Assembly (NCBI GenBank): GCA_020746105.1
Contig: CM036628.1
Location: 5,466,001-5,530,000, forward strand
Source: Trogon surrucura
Taxonomy: Eukaryota; Chordata; Aves; Trogoniformes; Trogonidae
DNA length: 64,000 bases
Reading direction: 5' to 3'
Position 1 is the first letter of the stretch; every line of letters starts with the position of its first letter. The position numbers were made by a program, and so were the translations under genes. The notes beneath the pieces are model-generated. The model worked only from the letters and a program-made list of their open reading frames with translations. It ran no database searches and had not been told where the DNA came from. Shown here one piece after another: positions 25,555-38,076 of this stretch.

Positions 25555-25914
25555 CCTAAAGAGAAGAACTTGGGGGTGTTGATAGATGAGAAGCTCAACA
25601 TGAGCTGGCAGTGCGCTGGTGCAGCCCAGAAGACCCACCATGTCCCAGGGTGCATTCAGAGGAGTGTGGTCAGCAGGTCAAGAGAGGGGATTCTTCCCCT
25701 TCACTCTGCTCTTGTGAGACCCCACCTCAAATACTGTGTTCAGTTCCGGTATCCCCACTGTAAGAGGGACATGGATCTGTTGGAACAAGTTCAGATCCAG
25801 GGGCTGGAGCACCTCTGCTATGAGGACAACCTGAGGGAACTGGGATTGTTCAGCCTGGAGAAGACTCTGGGGGTACCTCATCACTGCCTTCCAATATCCG
25901 AAAGCAACCTATAG
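25555..25914 (+). pseudogene. CR1 reverse-transcriptase ORF fragment, frameshifted
   Basis: This is the readable part of the CR1 polyprotein C-terminus, lying after the catalytic reverse-transcriptase motifs. The frame from 25555 is open, but its last ~20 residues are out of register with the family because of a one-base deletion near 25870-25885, and it stops at 25912-25914. The catalytic domains (endonuclease and reverse-transcriptase active site) are absent through 5' truncation, so no activity is possible. The ATG at 25510 lies in flanking DNA and is irrelevant. Confidence 0.85.
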
Positions 25915-26206
25915 GAAGGCTGGGGAGGGACTTTTTACAAGACTGTTCAGCAGTAGGATAAGGGGAAATGGATTTAAATTGAAGGATAACAGGATTAGAC
26001 TGGGTCTTAGGAAGAAATTCTTCAGTGTGAGGGTGGAATAGATTGCTCAGAGAGGTTGTGGCTGCCCCCTCCCTGGAGATGTTCAAGGTCAAGTTGGATG
26101 AGACCTTGAGCAATCAGGTCTAGTTAAGGGTATTCCAGCCCATGACTGGGAGGTTGGATTAGGTGATTTCTAAAATCTCTTACAACCTAAGACATTCTAT
26201 GATTTC
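25555..26206 (+). mobile_element. CR1 LINE, 650-bp 3' portion
   Basis: The longest CR1 copy here. It begins within the C-terminal third of the second ORF (NLGVLIDEKLNMS), continues through SRSREGILPLHSALVRPHLK, YCVQF, KRDMDLLEQVQ and LRELGLFSLEK, then the terminal NGFK-type segment. It ends with TTGGATTAGGTGATTTC and ATTCTATGATTTCT. Damage is clear. A short in-frame deletion removes the residues that normally follow the VQ motif. A one-base loss near 25870-25885 shifts the frame and gives a stop at 25912-25914. A further deletion and an in-frame stop lie near 26035-26045. It is 5'-truncated and dead. Confidence 0.95.
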
Positions 26207-29200
26207 TACTGGAGCCTCTCTGACGAGAGAAGAGAAACTCTTGTACTGCCTCGATGGGTGCTATGGACCAAAGGAACCTCACCCAGTCGCAAAGTTATCA
26301 CAGGGTACCTGTCTATCGCCTTCTCCCTGAAACAGTTCAGCATTCTGTACTCTTTCCTACAGATTTTTCTGAATATTTAGAGACTACTTGCTTTGGGAAA
26401 GTGATGATTGTAACAGATATTCACTATTTCTATTATTTAGTAATCATATTGGTCAAATATGCTTATATCTGTATCTTATATATACCATTCTTTATTGCCT
26501 ACTAGGTAAGCTCAGATCCATGCCTTTAAATGCCAGAATGTAAAAGAGTGATCATGGAATTTCAAATGCAAACACATTTTTGATGTGGTTCTGCATGTCT
26601 ACACATAGTACTGTTACTTGTATACTTTTCCTTGTATGAGACGTTAGAAAAAAAATGCTGGATAGTTTTACCTTCTGAAATTTGAATGCTTAGACATCTG
26701 TGTGGCCAGAAATGCCTGTTTGTGTTGTTTTGTTTTTCTTAATCAAACAAGTAATATACAGGAATGATGAAGAGCCTTCGTCTTTTATTTCCAGTTTAGT
26801 TGTTAGCTGTATTCAATGTCCAAAAAGGACGTCCATTTTAAATCTAATTATTTAAATTATTGTGATTTCAATTTTCTGTCACTTTTGCACTGCCAATTTC
26901 ATAATCCTCATAGATGAGAAAAGATGTGGGGGGAAGGATTTCCGGTTCAGTAATGGAAGAAAATATATTCTCATTATACTGTGCTCAAGACTACAAGAGT
27001 TGGGAGAAAATTTCTTTTTCTGGTTTTTGGAAACAGAAGTATGAATGAATAACTTATATTTGGTTGAAGGTTTCTTAAAGAAGTTCATTTTTAATGGACG
27101 AGAGGGTTGTTCACATGGTGCTTAGGTAAGGAACAACACTCACTAATATGCTTTTCCAGGACAGGCCCTCTGCTAATGTGAATGCAGATGTGTAATCATT
27201 CTCTTTCTTAGCATATTTTGTATTCGAGTAAAAGAACCACTGTATCCTCAAATTATTTCAGACTGTTTCATAAACTCTGCAATTTCATATTTCAGCCAAA
27301 AGACTCTTATCAAATGGGACTTACAGAGACCTCATGTTATGTTCATAGCAAGCCTTTTGAGGTTGTATATTCTCTTTTCCATTTTTATTTTTCTGGGGGG
27401 TTGTGTTTGGTTGGTTTTGGTGGTGTTGAATCTGTTCCCCTGCCCTCCCTCCCAGCTGCTGCCTAAAATACTAGATATTCGGTATGTACTGCCAAAGAAA
27501 GTGGGGTTCTTTCATTTTTAATTTATTTATAATTAATTTTTAAATTATCACTTTTGTTGTATTAGTCAGCACAGATACATTTACTGGGCAGACTAGAGGA
27601 ACTTTTAACTCCTATACTTTGTACTTGAAACTTGTTGAATAACACCGACCGCTGTGGCTCAGTCAAGCTGTGTGCTGCCCGAGAGTTTCAGTCTAGGAAC
27701 TTCCTTATCCCCTGCAAGTGCCAAAAGCCTCAAATCTGAAAGCTAAAGCTTATAGAGACAGGACAGACGAAGCTGTGGAAATCTGAACTTGGCATTCCTT
27801 GATTTACTGCCAAAAAAAAAAAAATAGAGCTGTAGTTCCCTGAGAACTTGGCATCAGACTGGTTAGAAAGTCATTAGGCTTTGTCCCAACACCAGCTTCA
27901 CTCCCACCAAGCTTTCATGTATTCCCATTGACATCCAGGGAATTAATTCTCTTATAGATTATCATAAAAAGGCAGTAAGAAAAGAAAAAAAAAAAGAAAT
28001 ATCATGTAGGGTCTGAGTTTTTGTTTTCAGGAGAGTGAGAGAATACCACATGTGGAATCTAGCAACACCGTCAGTTCTAACTCCTTGTATCTTTTATAAA
28101 GCTAGGTTTTGTCGTTTGGGGTTGTTCAGGTTTTTTTAACTGCCTGAGGATGAACTGGTGTATTTTCTCATTCATATTGAGCACAGTGGCATGAAAGCAC
28201 TGTATCTTCAGCCACCGATACATGTATTTGCCCACCAATAACCTCAAAAGCAAGAAGCATACAAAAGAAGCAGTGAAATAAAACAAAATGTTACTTAGCT
28301 GTTCTGGGGATTATCATTCTTGGATTCCTTCCCAGCGAGATTTCAGTGTACAAGTAACTTCAGCAGGCAGTTTGCATTTGGATAAGTGACAAATCTAGGA
28401 TAACTGGAATGTGCAACAGGCAGCATGACATTGCTTTGCTTAATTATCTGCTCTCTAGTGGGTTGGGACCTCAGTGTCAAGTCATTGACTTATGCAAAGC
28501 GTGGTCAATAAAGGATGATTTTGGGTCAAAACCACAGCAGAATAGTGAAAGACAATACTGTCTACATCCAAGAATTAGGTATATGCTAGTACTGTAAAGT
28601 AAGGAAAACATCCCAGGGTGAAACAAGAAACTGAGGCTTATAGGTTTGCTGGTTGACCAGAATTGTGCAGTACTGCATATAATATCTACTGTCATTGGAA
28701 GTTATTCATTTTTAAAATGAGATTAGCTATAATTAGGTTTGACTTGAAACTAAAGCAAAACTGCCTCGCAGCTATTCAAGTCCTTGAAAAGCATTTTCCT
28801 GGTGTGTGTATTTTCCTGGAGTGTTCTCAGCTACATTAATGCATCTGCTATGTGGTTGGACCATAAATAATGGACATTATGGCTGCAAATATTCTACAAT
28901 AAAGTATTATAGAGCGTGTGCTTAAAATGGTATGGATTTTTCCAGGCCTCTCTTCTGTAAAAGATGTGGCTGTACATACACAGAGATTCATGGCAGGAGG
29001 CCCTGAAAAGTAATAATTTCTCCACTTCTTATTTACACCTTTGAAATCTCTTGTATGATTCATTGTGCAGTGAATCATTGTGCATATGCTACATACATTT
29101 GTTGTTGGCTTTAGTTATAACTGCAGGCAATTAAAAAAGATGTTCTGAAGCTTTGCTTAAGAAGGCAAAATGCATCTCTCCATAAAATGAGTATTCTGCT

Positions 29201-30804
29201 CTTTCTCATGTAGAAGCTAAAGCAGTGACAGATGTATGTGCTTTACTTTTTTACACACATAACATTATTAAGGAATTTACAGAAGCAGAATGTTTGTCCC
29301 TGATACATGGAATATGGCTGTGACCATTCAGCTGGTCAACAGAAGCTAATGAGTAACGTGTAAAAGATACTTAGTTCTAGGCAGAATTTTGCCCTCCTAA
29401 AGCTATATATGTGTGTAATATTTCTATATATAATAAATCATAAAATTGTCCTCATGATATGTTTTAATATATGTAGAGGCCACATATTGCAATATAATAG
29501 GTTTGTATTATTTTTTTAGAACCCAAAGTATGCATAATTACTCTTGAAATAATCTTGCTGAATTTTGGTTGGGTAATGGTAAAGTAGACAGCTCCCTTGA
29601 CTACAGCAAAACTATTGGCATGAGTAGGTTTAGCAGGATAGTGTCTTAAAAGAAATTTGAGTAGGTAAGGTGTTATCGTAACTGTATGTTGTGAATATTG
29701 CCTTCACATATATAATCGAAATAATTATTTAGAATGCTCATGAGATTTTGAGTTTTTCTCGCAGTTGGCATTTCTTAAGACATCCTGGAATGTATTTAGT
29801 GTTTTGATTCCTGAAGCAAATGTGGAATTTAACAGCCTGTGAACAGTACAAAAATCTATGTAATAATAATGGAGAAAAGCAATTCTGACATCTGCAGCAT
29901 CCTCTTAATAGAGGAAATGATACCTGAAATATCATCAACTGCAGAAAGCTGGCTTAAGTATATTGGTTTAGAAATAACTTGTAACGATTGATTATTTTCA
30001 AAAATTAAAGTATTTCATTGCGTTCTTCATGCTAAATCACCCATTTTACCTATAGAAACATTTCATGTAAGAAAGAGCTTGTCGTAGTTTTATTCATTCA
30101 AAGTAGTAGTGTATTACCAGTAATTCCATTACAACCAACTCTTGAAGCAAAGCACGTTACTAGTTGGGAAGGGTTAATGTGGTCTACTTTGGCCCATGCT
30201 GCTCTGAAATCTGAGGCAGAGCAAGCTGATCAATCATAATGGCTCATTCTCTGGGGAACGCTACTAGTATGTGTATTCTTCAATTGTTGCCTCTGCGTTG
30301 ATAAAAGCAGTTGTTTTTTGAAGACCCCGTGTTGAAAAGAAGTGCAGAAACTGAAGTGAAAAATTGCTTCCTGACAAACAGATCTAGCCCTGAGCGGTTA
30401 TTTATAGGAGGACTCCTTTGTGCCCCTTTTCTTGAGCAGAAACTGGAAAACAGCTTAAGTCTGAGTTTTTCTGTGTTGATTTGTAACGGGATGACTTAAA
30501 GTGATGTCATAAACTCTGCCTGCAAGCCCACTGTAAGTGGTCTTGGTTCCCATAGATATCTGTGTATCCCAGTAACAGTGATCAGAGCCATGGAAGTACC
30601 ATTTCCCCTTTAGCTGTCTTTCAGTGGTACTCCCTTTAATTTTTGTAACATGTATTGGAGAAGAAAAAAAAAAAAAGGACTAAACACTGAGAAAGGCCTT
30701 AAATTTCAGTGTCACAAAGGTTTCATATGGTATGCAATCAAATAATTAACAGTGCTTGAAATTGAATGAGCACACACAAAACAGTAGGAGAGTTGTTTAA
30801 AAGA
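26207..30804. other. Unique AT-rich non-coding sequence
   Basis: No gene recognised. Simple items are A13 at 27812-27824 and A13 at 30664-30676, T/G-rich low-complexity sequence at 27385-27425 and short TA-rich sequence at 29403-29440. A local direct repeat sits at 29056-29083 (ATTCATTGTGCA then ATCATTGTGCA). Open frames here are below 90 codons and carry no recognisable motif. Confidence 0.55.
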
Positions 30805-31195
30805 TGATGCCGGGCTGCAGAATTATCTCATCCAGACATTCCAGCTGGCTGCAGTATATACATCTTACGTACATCCTTCACAAACTTTTCCAGTGTGAGC
30901 TCTTTCTGTGGGCTGCAGTTCATGGATGTCTCCAACATGCATCCTTTCCGTAGAGTGCAGCTCTTTAGGGGACCCAAATCCTCCCAGCAGACCTGCTCCA
31001 GTGTGGGCTTCTCTCTCCATGGGTCCACAGGTCCTGCCAGGGTCCTGCTCCAGCATGAGCTTCCAGCAGGCTCACAGCCTCCTTCTGGCATCCACCTGCT
31101 CCAGTGTAGGGTCCTCCATAGGCTGCAGTGAACGTCTGCTCCACTGTGGACTGCTGCAGGGGAATCTGGTCTTCTCCAAAGGTCATGCAACTCCT
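30805..31195 (-). mobile_element. LTR-retroelement fragment, internally repetitive
   Basis: Read on the minus strand, the segment carries repeated blocks of the form CACACTGGAGCAG, GGAGGCTGTGA, GGCAGGACCTGTGGACCCAT and CTGCAGCCC. I recognise these from a repetitive part of a widespread bird LTR retroelement. On the plus strand the unit landmark CTGCTCCAGTGTG or a variant recurs at about 30886, 30928, 30993, 31045, 31096 and 31136, giving irregular units of roughly 40-65 bp. No terminal TG/CA ends are identifiable, so the piece is truncated at both sides. The minus-strand open frame 30828-31190 (120 codons) is a product of this G+C-rich repeat and is not a protein gene. The family name is uncertain. 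Confidence 0.75.
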
Positions 31196-31989
31196 CTCTT
31201 CTTCCCCTCTCTTTTTTCTTTCATTCCTCTAGCAGTCTGCAAAGGCTCATATAAATGTACAGGTTGCTCTGTAATATTGGCATCTAACCACTAAAGGTGA
31301 AGCCCATTTTGAGTCTTGTATGTTATGGACCCATCGTTTCCAGCCACTTACCCAGCACTGTTAAGTGCCTAAAAATCAAGGAGCAGGGTTTCAGTCTCTC
31401 TTTGTACAGCTGCAAGTAACTGAGTCAAACCTCAAGCTAGCTGGGCGCAAGCTCTGAACTACAGATAGTTCCATTTTATGATAAATAATATATGGTTCAT
31501 TTTCACTTATGTAGTTTATTTGCTTTTTATATAATGCAATCATAGACATGCAGTGTATTTCTCAGATCTGAATAAATTAGTTCAAACGAGACACTAAAAT
31601 CCATCATTAATTACATTATAATGCTCAAATCAGATTCAGCTTTGTGGCTGGACAAAAATACAGTTTCATTACAAGATTAGAAACCTTTTAAAATTAAGTA
31701 GCAACAGGCATCTGTAGATGTACAAGCTAACTCTAATGCAGTTAAAGATGTATGATCACTAAACAATATCTTCAGAGGGTTATACCTCGGCCATAAACCT
31801 TTATCCCGTTTTACAATGCATAGGATTGAATCTTAGTCACAAGGTAAACTTATTTTATGTTTTCATTTTATAAAAAAATGCAAATTTATTTCTCAGAATT
31901 TTATGCTTCAGTTTAAAGGGCTGAATTTGTGAACATTTGGCCCATGATTTTCTGTTGAAATATCTTAAGCCAGTTTGGGGTGTTTTTAT
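31196..31989. other. Non-coding sequence, nothing recognised
   Basis: The first ~40 bases are pyrimidine-rich (CTCCTCTCTTCTTCCCCTCT), possibly a continuation of the retroelement fragment just before. The rest is ordinary AT-rich unique sequence with no gene or repeat recognised. Confidence 0.5.
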
Positions 31990-32045
31990 AATCTTTAAGG
32001 TCCCTTGGAACCCAAACCACTGTATGTATTCTATGATTCTATGAA
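31990..32045 (+). mobile_element. CR1 LINE, 3' tail remnant
   Basis: ATCTTTAAGGTCCCTTGGAA, then CCCAAACCACTGTATG and two terminal units ATTCTATGATTCTATGA. This is the last ~55 bp of a CR1 element. The TTGGACT segment upstream is no longer readable. The 8-bp terminal repeat is the best-preserved in the window. Confidence 0.85.
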
Positions 32046-32531
32046 ATCCTGTGCTGGCTTCTTAACTTTGAATCTGTCAATGTTTTGCATGAAGATTTTG
32101 ATATTTTTTTTTTAGGAGCATTACAAAAATTCTTCCCATTTTCAATGTGCAACTTAATAACTTTCATGTAGAAATACCTGCTAATTTTCCTTTGGGCTTT
32201 TCATCCATATTTTAATATTAAAGTAATTAAATAATACTAGCCCAATCTTGGTAATATTATTGTGCTTTATTAAATCACATGACAGATGGACTAAATAAAA
32301 AGCGTATATCTTCTACAGGCAATGATTTAAAAATAACATTTATAATAGATTTCTCAATGTGATGCAATGGAATCCAAATTTGGTACTAAGTCCTTACTAT
32401 TCTAGTTAACTTTTAAGTCCTTGAAAAGGTAAGAATGACTTATACTGTGTTCCTTTAATTTTCTAAATTGTGATTTTTATACTTGAAAACTCAAAATAGT
32501 ATGCTAGTCCTCCTTCAGCTACCAAAACTAA

Positions 32532-32546
32532 TTTTTTTTTTTTTTT
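32532..32546 (+). repeat. T15 homopolymer
   Basis: Fifteen consecutive T residues after CAAAACTAA, followed by GCTGTACC. No retroposed sequence is recognised next to it. Confidence 0.9.
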
Positions 32547-32960
32547 GCTGTACCTTCTCCTTGGAATCAAATATGCTACTGTGTAACATAAAGACATGGC
32601 ACCTACAGATGTATATATGTATTTTTGTTGATGCTCATAATGAGTGTCCATCTGGTGGTATATTGGTGAAAAGAGCTAGTGGCGCTAGGTTCCAGTTGAA
32701 ACAAGAACTCTTTATTGACCTAGATGTAGGTAGGGAGGAGTGGATCAAGTAGTCACAGTCTGACTGGGCTGAAACTGGAGCTGGGTTTGAATGTAACGCT
32801 GATACAGGGAAGACATTTCCAGGTCTACTAAAATCGTACCAGGCAAGTTGTCTCCTTTCTGTTTCACTTTCCAAAGAGAATAAATTACCTCCACTTACCC
32901 TTTACATCTGTAGCACTTCTGTAAGTGCTGTTACACTTTTTTTTCTGTGGTGGTTGTCAT

Positions 32961-32993
32961 TTTTTTTTGTTTTGTTTTGTTTTTTTGTTTTTT
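32961..32993 (+). repeat. (TTTTG)n low-complexity run
   Basis: T8 followed by GTTTTG-type units (TTTTTTTTGTTTTGTTTTG) and further T-runs. It is a short, imperfect pentanucleotide/poly-T microsatellite. Confidence 0.85.
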
Positions 32994-35651
32994 AACAAGT
33001 CAACTGAAACCCAGAGAAGTGAACTGTGGAAGGTAGAGTTTAATTTCCCTGATAATATCAGATATCTTCATACTTGATGAGTGGGAGCTTGACACCATTA
33101 TGATTCTTTTTTTCTTTGTTCTTTCTTCCTTTTTCTATTTGATTCTGTTAACCTTTAGTCCCTTCTTATTTGCCTGTGAGTGTTGTGAAACTCAGGAACT
33201 TTCAAGAGTCTCTTCAACCTGCAGTTAATAAAACCCCTCCAAAGAAAACCTCCCATCGAAATTGCTTGAAAGAGTTCTCCATTTAACCTGGGAGTCTCTG
33301 ATATGCAACTATAAAGTAAACCACTATGTTTCAGAAAGCCACTCAGTCAAGTAACTTAAGATTTTACTGCAGGATGTATCTTTAGCTCACGGGACTCCTT
33401 GGATCAAAGATGTCTGAGAATTTTAGTCTTTGTAAAAAATCAACACTGAAGTAGAATGCTCTTTTAAGAGTTTCCTTTGAATTATATATCTACTTGATTG
33501 TTACAATATATTGGCTTGATTAGTCAGGATATAACTAAATAATTTACTGTTGTCTTGTACTACCTATCTCTTCTTCTAAAATCTGATGGCACTAATTCAA
33601 AACAATCTGTTCTTAAACCAAAAAAACTAACAACACGATGTCCCTTTAATTTCAGTGACTAGTTATTTTGTGCTATGAAACTGTTCTGATGTAAAAAAAA
33701 ACCTAGTCATTATGGTGTGGGAAAAATAATTAACACTTTTTCTGTGTTTGTTTCTTTGGCTTTCATAAATAGATTTTTATAGTTTAACTTTACAAAGTGA
33801 GATGGTCATATCAACATGTTTTTCAGTATGCTGTGTGCTGTAATTGTTTGCTTTAAGGGGTGTACTGTTGGAAGTATCTCACAAACTGCATGACTTCTTA
33901 AATTTTTTTTTCCTTTTTATTTCTAAGCTAGAAATTGTTTGTAGGAAGAAGTGTTATGAACTCCAATCAATTTATCACCTGTGTACTCAATTCTAGCTGT
34001 TATCTATCTACCAGTAACACACCATCTCTGAAAAGTGGAAAGAAAACACAAGCGTCTCCCTTTCTAGACTATCATAAAAATGTTGTACCACTTCCCCTCC
34101 ATTACTGAGATCAGAATATACTGAGATTTATGGTTGTTTTTTGTTCTCAGTCTTTCCCTTCTGTGTGATCACAAACAGAGAAGGTGAGACCAAGGCATTG
34201 AGAACTTTCAGTTGCAGAGGTGAGGACAGTTTGGGAGATACTACAGAGATACTATTGGTAGCCCTTATGGACACACAGAAGGGATCAATGTTCGATTTTC
34301 AGGTGTCATTGATTACTGGACTGTGTGCTCCCCACTACTGTGAAATAAAATTCCTTCTAGAATTCCTTGCTTGCTTCTGTAGAAGGCGGCCATCTGAACA
34401 GACATGGCCTGCTTTCAGTATCTTCCTTCCTGTGCCATTACACAGTGAACCTACAAATGCAGTCACGTTAAGTCTCCAAGAGAAATGCAATGGTGTTCTG
34501 CAAGACTTATTTTGAAAGTATTTGGAAATTAACATTTCCGTAGATTTAATAAGTTTATATGATTTCTTAGTCCTAGCTGTGAATTGAAAAAGTTGCTTTT
34601 TGTGTGGGTGTGTTTTTAAACGAAAATAACTGATCCTTCTCCATTAGTTTTATAAGTAGTTTTGTATGAAATTAGGCAATAAATTAAGGCTAATAGGTGG
34701 CATACTTTATTGCTGGAGCAAAACCTGATGGAATTATATCTAGAAGGCTTTCTTATAATAACACTAACAAAAATAGCAACCTTGTAAGACTTATACCATG
34801 CTGAGTGAATAGAAATGCTTCCCAGAGTATTATTTTTAGTTATTTTTTGCAAATTAGAGAAGAGATGATATAGAATTATTGTGGGTTGGTTTTTTTTTGT
34901 TGTTGTTCTGCAGCTTTTAACATCTCTGTCATACGTTGGATTACTGTAACTGGAGTTGGATTATTTTGCTTTGTGCTGCACAGAATACCTTCTGCTTTGC
35001 TTATAACTATCAGGCCTGTGTCCTTTTTTTGATGCCTGGGAATTGGGAAGCGCACAATGAGGCAATGGGAGGCAGCAGCATGTGTTGTTTGCCTTGTCAG
35101 AATGTACCTTGGTAGCTAACTTCAGTCCTTCTGTTCCTGATTCATTTTGGCCATAACTGTTCCTTCCAGTCCCACAAAATAGACAGGAAATTCTAATTCA
35201 GAGGGTCTGCCGCCTCATCTTTGGTTTATCTTGAGCTTCTGACTGCTATTGGCATAGCAACAGAAGGACTCGGAACAAAATGAAATGAGTGGTGGTTGAT
35301 ATTGCTGCCCAGCCAGTAACACCCATGTCTCTGGAAGTCATGAATGAAAACAGACATCACCTAAATATTTGGGTTTTACTGTTATTTAAATAATCCTAAA
35401 TCTATTTATTTAGCTTTTTTTTTTCGGAGGTTTGGGAAGTAAGGGAATCCTTAGTATTTCCTCCACCTCCCAGGGTTTCCATTTTTGTTATGACTTTGAA
35501 AAAAATACAGATTCTTGCTACTTCCTTGTATGGCAATCTAAGGCTTCTTTCTCTTTATCATCCTGTACCACACTGATGCTGCTGGTGTTGCTCTTGGTAG
35601 TAATTGTTACTTATGCTCTACAGATTGATACTCTTAAGCGTTATCAATCTC

Positions 35652-35926
35652 TCTTCAGTGACGCCCAGCATTAGATCAGGAAGTAACGGGTTTAAGTTAG
35701 AACATAGGAAGTTCTACCCCAACATGAGGAAAAATTCTTTCACTGTGAGGGTGACAGAGCGCTGGCACAGGCTGCTCAGAGAGGTTGCAGAGTCTCCTTC
35801 CCTGGAGACTTTCAAACCCCAACTGGATGTGTTCCTGTGTGACCTACTCTAGGTGATCCTGCCTTGCAGGGGCGTTGGACTAGATGAGATCCCTTCCAAC
35901 CATAAACGTTCTATGATTTTATGATC
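35652..35926 (+). mobile_element. CR1 LINE, 275-bp 3' end
   Basis: It starts in the CR1 segment CTTCAGTGACGCCCAGCA and continues in the usual frame as NGFKLEHRKFYPNMRKNSFT, VTERWHRLLREV and ESPSLETFKPQLDVF, with a stop at 35850-35852. The 3' UTR follows with GGCGTTGGACTAGATGAGAT, CCCTTCCAACC and terminal TTCTATGATTTTATGAT. It is 5'-truncated, as CR1 copies normally are. It resembles a different CR1 subfamily from the copy at 588-868: the UTR is of the GACCTACTCTAGGTGATCCTG type. The readable frame is only a remnant. Confidence 0.95.
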
Positions 35927-38076
35927 TCATTTGTGTAACTGTAACTCAGTTTCAGATATAGTTTAGTTTATACCACTTAACTTGTTAAACTGAGTAATTG
36001 ATTAAATTGCATTCTCTGATCATATTCCCTCTCTTGCTGTTGCACAAGCAGGACCATAACCATAACAAAATACGGACTGGGATGGAAAAATCACGATTAG
36101 TTCAAATGAAGCCATAATCTCACTAATGCAAGTGAGAAAAGACTGCTAGATCAGATTACAAAGCTTTATTTTTTCTTTTTCTCAATGCTTAAAGTTTTCA
36201 ACCAAGATGTTTTCTCCCTGGTTTTGCGTGGTCTGCTGTCTCTGGTAATCTCTGGCATTTCTCATTAAATCATTTCTCACAGATTATAAACGACATGGTG
36301 CTGAACTATGGAATGCTGGAGCGTGTCCCCAGTAAGATTCAGGGTTAGCAGGGCTGGATGATCGGTATGGGAAAGCCACAGAGGGTCGAAGCCTTCTGCA
36401 GAACCTGTTATTTTGTCAACATCTTCTGCTCTTATCCCAGATACTTTGGGTCCTAAAGGATGGGCCCAGTGTTAGTCCTGCTAGTCTGCAGGTAGACTGA
36501 GCTTGTTTTCGGCATTTTCTATGTTCTGCTACTGTTCTTGTCTACTTTGTTAAGGAAAAGCTATAAAATTCTGTCTCATTCAGGTAAAATCATGCTGTTC
36601 ATGAGAGGATTAGAAAGGCAGTACAGTGGTCTTTGACTCATGTTTATTTTGTTTCCCTCTGCTAAAAGTGCTATGCCTGAGCAGAGGTCTCTAAACATGA
36701 TGTTATTGCTGTAGCGAGTGCCACTTTGACTGTGGAATTTTATCAAATAGCAACACGTTATTTTATTTCTTGACAGTGATTAGATCCTGGCAAAAAAAAA
36801 ATAAAATAAACTAAAAAAACCCAAACAACTGAGTTGGTCAATGACTTCAAACCAAAACAATGTGAACATTTAGGTTGTAGCTTCGTGCTGTGCTAAACCA
36901 GCTCCCTAAAATGAAAACAAGTGTCATCTGGTGCATCTGTGTTCCCTACATGCTGTTAGTGGAATAGTCTACTTTTCCCCAAAGAGAATGTCCAATACCT
37001 TGACTACTTCAGAACATGTTTGTTTCACCTTAGTCACAAGGAACTTTTAGGACTCTTAAGGACCTAAATATCTCTGCCAACACTGGAATATTACTTTGTT
37101 CTGTAGTGCAAATGTGCTTCCTACTTCATGATGTTTCTCTTAATAGCATCTCGGCTTTAAAATTTTACTAATTGATGAAACTGTATTTGCCTACTGTGAG
37201 ATTAAGTCTATAAAATAAAAAAAAAGTCTGAGCTATCTGAAGAAATACTCCCTTAAAAGTGGAGTTCTGACCAAGATAGAGTATTTCTTCTTGATATCAT
37301 CTTTCCAGTTATTTTTCTCCCTCCAAATGGAGAAAGCAACTTATCAAAAAGACATGACATATTCTAGGAGCCAGAGGAAAAAACAAATACACAGTCTTAA
37401 TTGATGTCAATCTATAAGAACCCATCTAGAACAGCCTGTCCATATCCTGGGAAGCTTTAAATTTAATCTACCACATCATGATGATTTACAGGAATTGTCT
37501 TGCCTTCAATTTACTGAACATGTCACCCATCCTAATGTATTTTTGATTGTTTTTAGATGCCTTCTGATAGAGAAATTGTATCTTGAACCTGACTTTTTTC
37601 TTTCCCCTGAATTTCTCAACACTGAAAGAGCTAGTATAACCTTATTATCAATGGTTATGTTTCTGTGTAAATAAAAACTGTAAAGGGGAGTGCAGATAAG
37701 AAAGGTTTCTGTTTCTCTGACTATACATACTGGTTTTATACATGTACTAAAATTCAGAATTCTAAATTAGGATAAATTTTTTCCTTTCGATTTTTAAAGA
37801 CTGTGATGGATTTAAAGGATATATAAGTGTTAAGTGAATACAGTAAACTTTTGAAACATAAGGAAATAAAATAAAGGAAATAGATAAGAGAATAATAATG
37901 AAACTGAAAGACTTCCTAGATGAAGAAGATTGTGAAGAAAACTGACTTTGGGTCAGGTACTTAAAATGTTCTCTAGGCTTTATAGATCTCTGAGTGCCTT
38001 TGAAAAGTCCAGCTTTAATTGTCTAGAGTTTAGTGAATACAGCAGTCAAATGGGGGAAAAAATTGCTAGGAGTAAT
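35927..38076. other. Unique AT-rich non-coding sequence
   Basis: No gene recognised. An A-rich low-complexity run lies at 36791-36828 (A10, TAAAATAAACTAAAAAAACCC). It could be a decayed poly(A) tail, but no retroposed gene body is recognised upstream. Confidence 0.55.

Larger units (their letters stand above)
32046..35651. other. Unique AT-rich non-coding sequence
   Basis: No gene recognised. It holds T15 at 32532-32546, a (TTTTG)n-type low-complexity run at 32961-32993 and further T-runs at 33902-33910 and 34889-34896. The 124-codon open frame 34141-34515 has no recognisable domain. It starts next to a good acceptor-like TTTTTTGTTCTCAG (AG at 34149-34150), with donor-like AAG|GTGAGA 33 bases later. 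Taken alone this is most likely coincidence. Confidence 0.55.

Noticed and set aside
30828-31190. 120-codon minus-strand open frame rich in Trp, Gly and Pro
   Set aside because: It lies wholly inside a repetitive LTR-element fragment, and overlapping frames are open on both strands because of the G+C-rich repeats.
34141-34515. 124-codon open frame beside a strong acceptor-like site and two donor-like sites (34183/34184, 34219/34220)
   Set aside because: No recognisable protein, and the implied exons would be only 33 or 69 nt. Splice-like motifs of this quality are expected by chance in a window of this size.
35604-35852. 82-codon open frame as a possible gene
   Set aside because: The conserved-looking part is CR1 C-terminal sequence fused to flanking DNA.
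36791-36828. A-rich run as the tail of a processed pseudogene
   Set aside because: No gene-like sequence upstream and no flanking target duplication.
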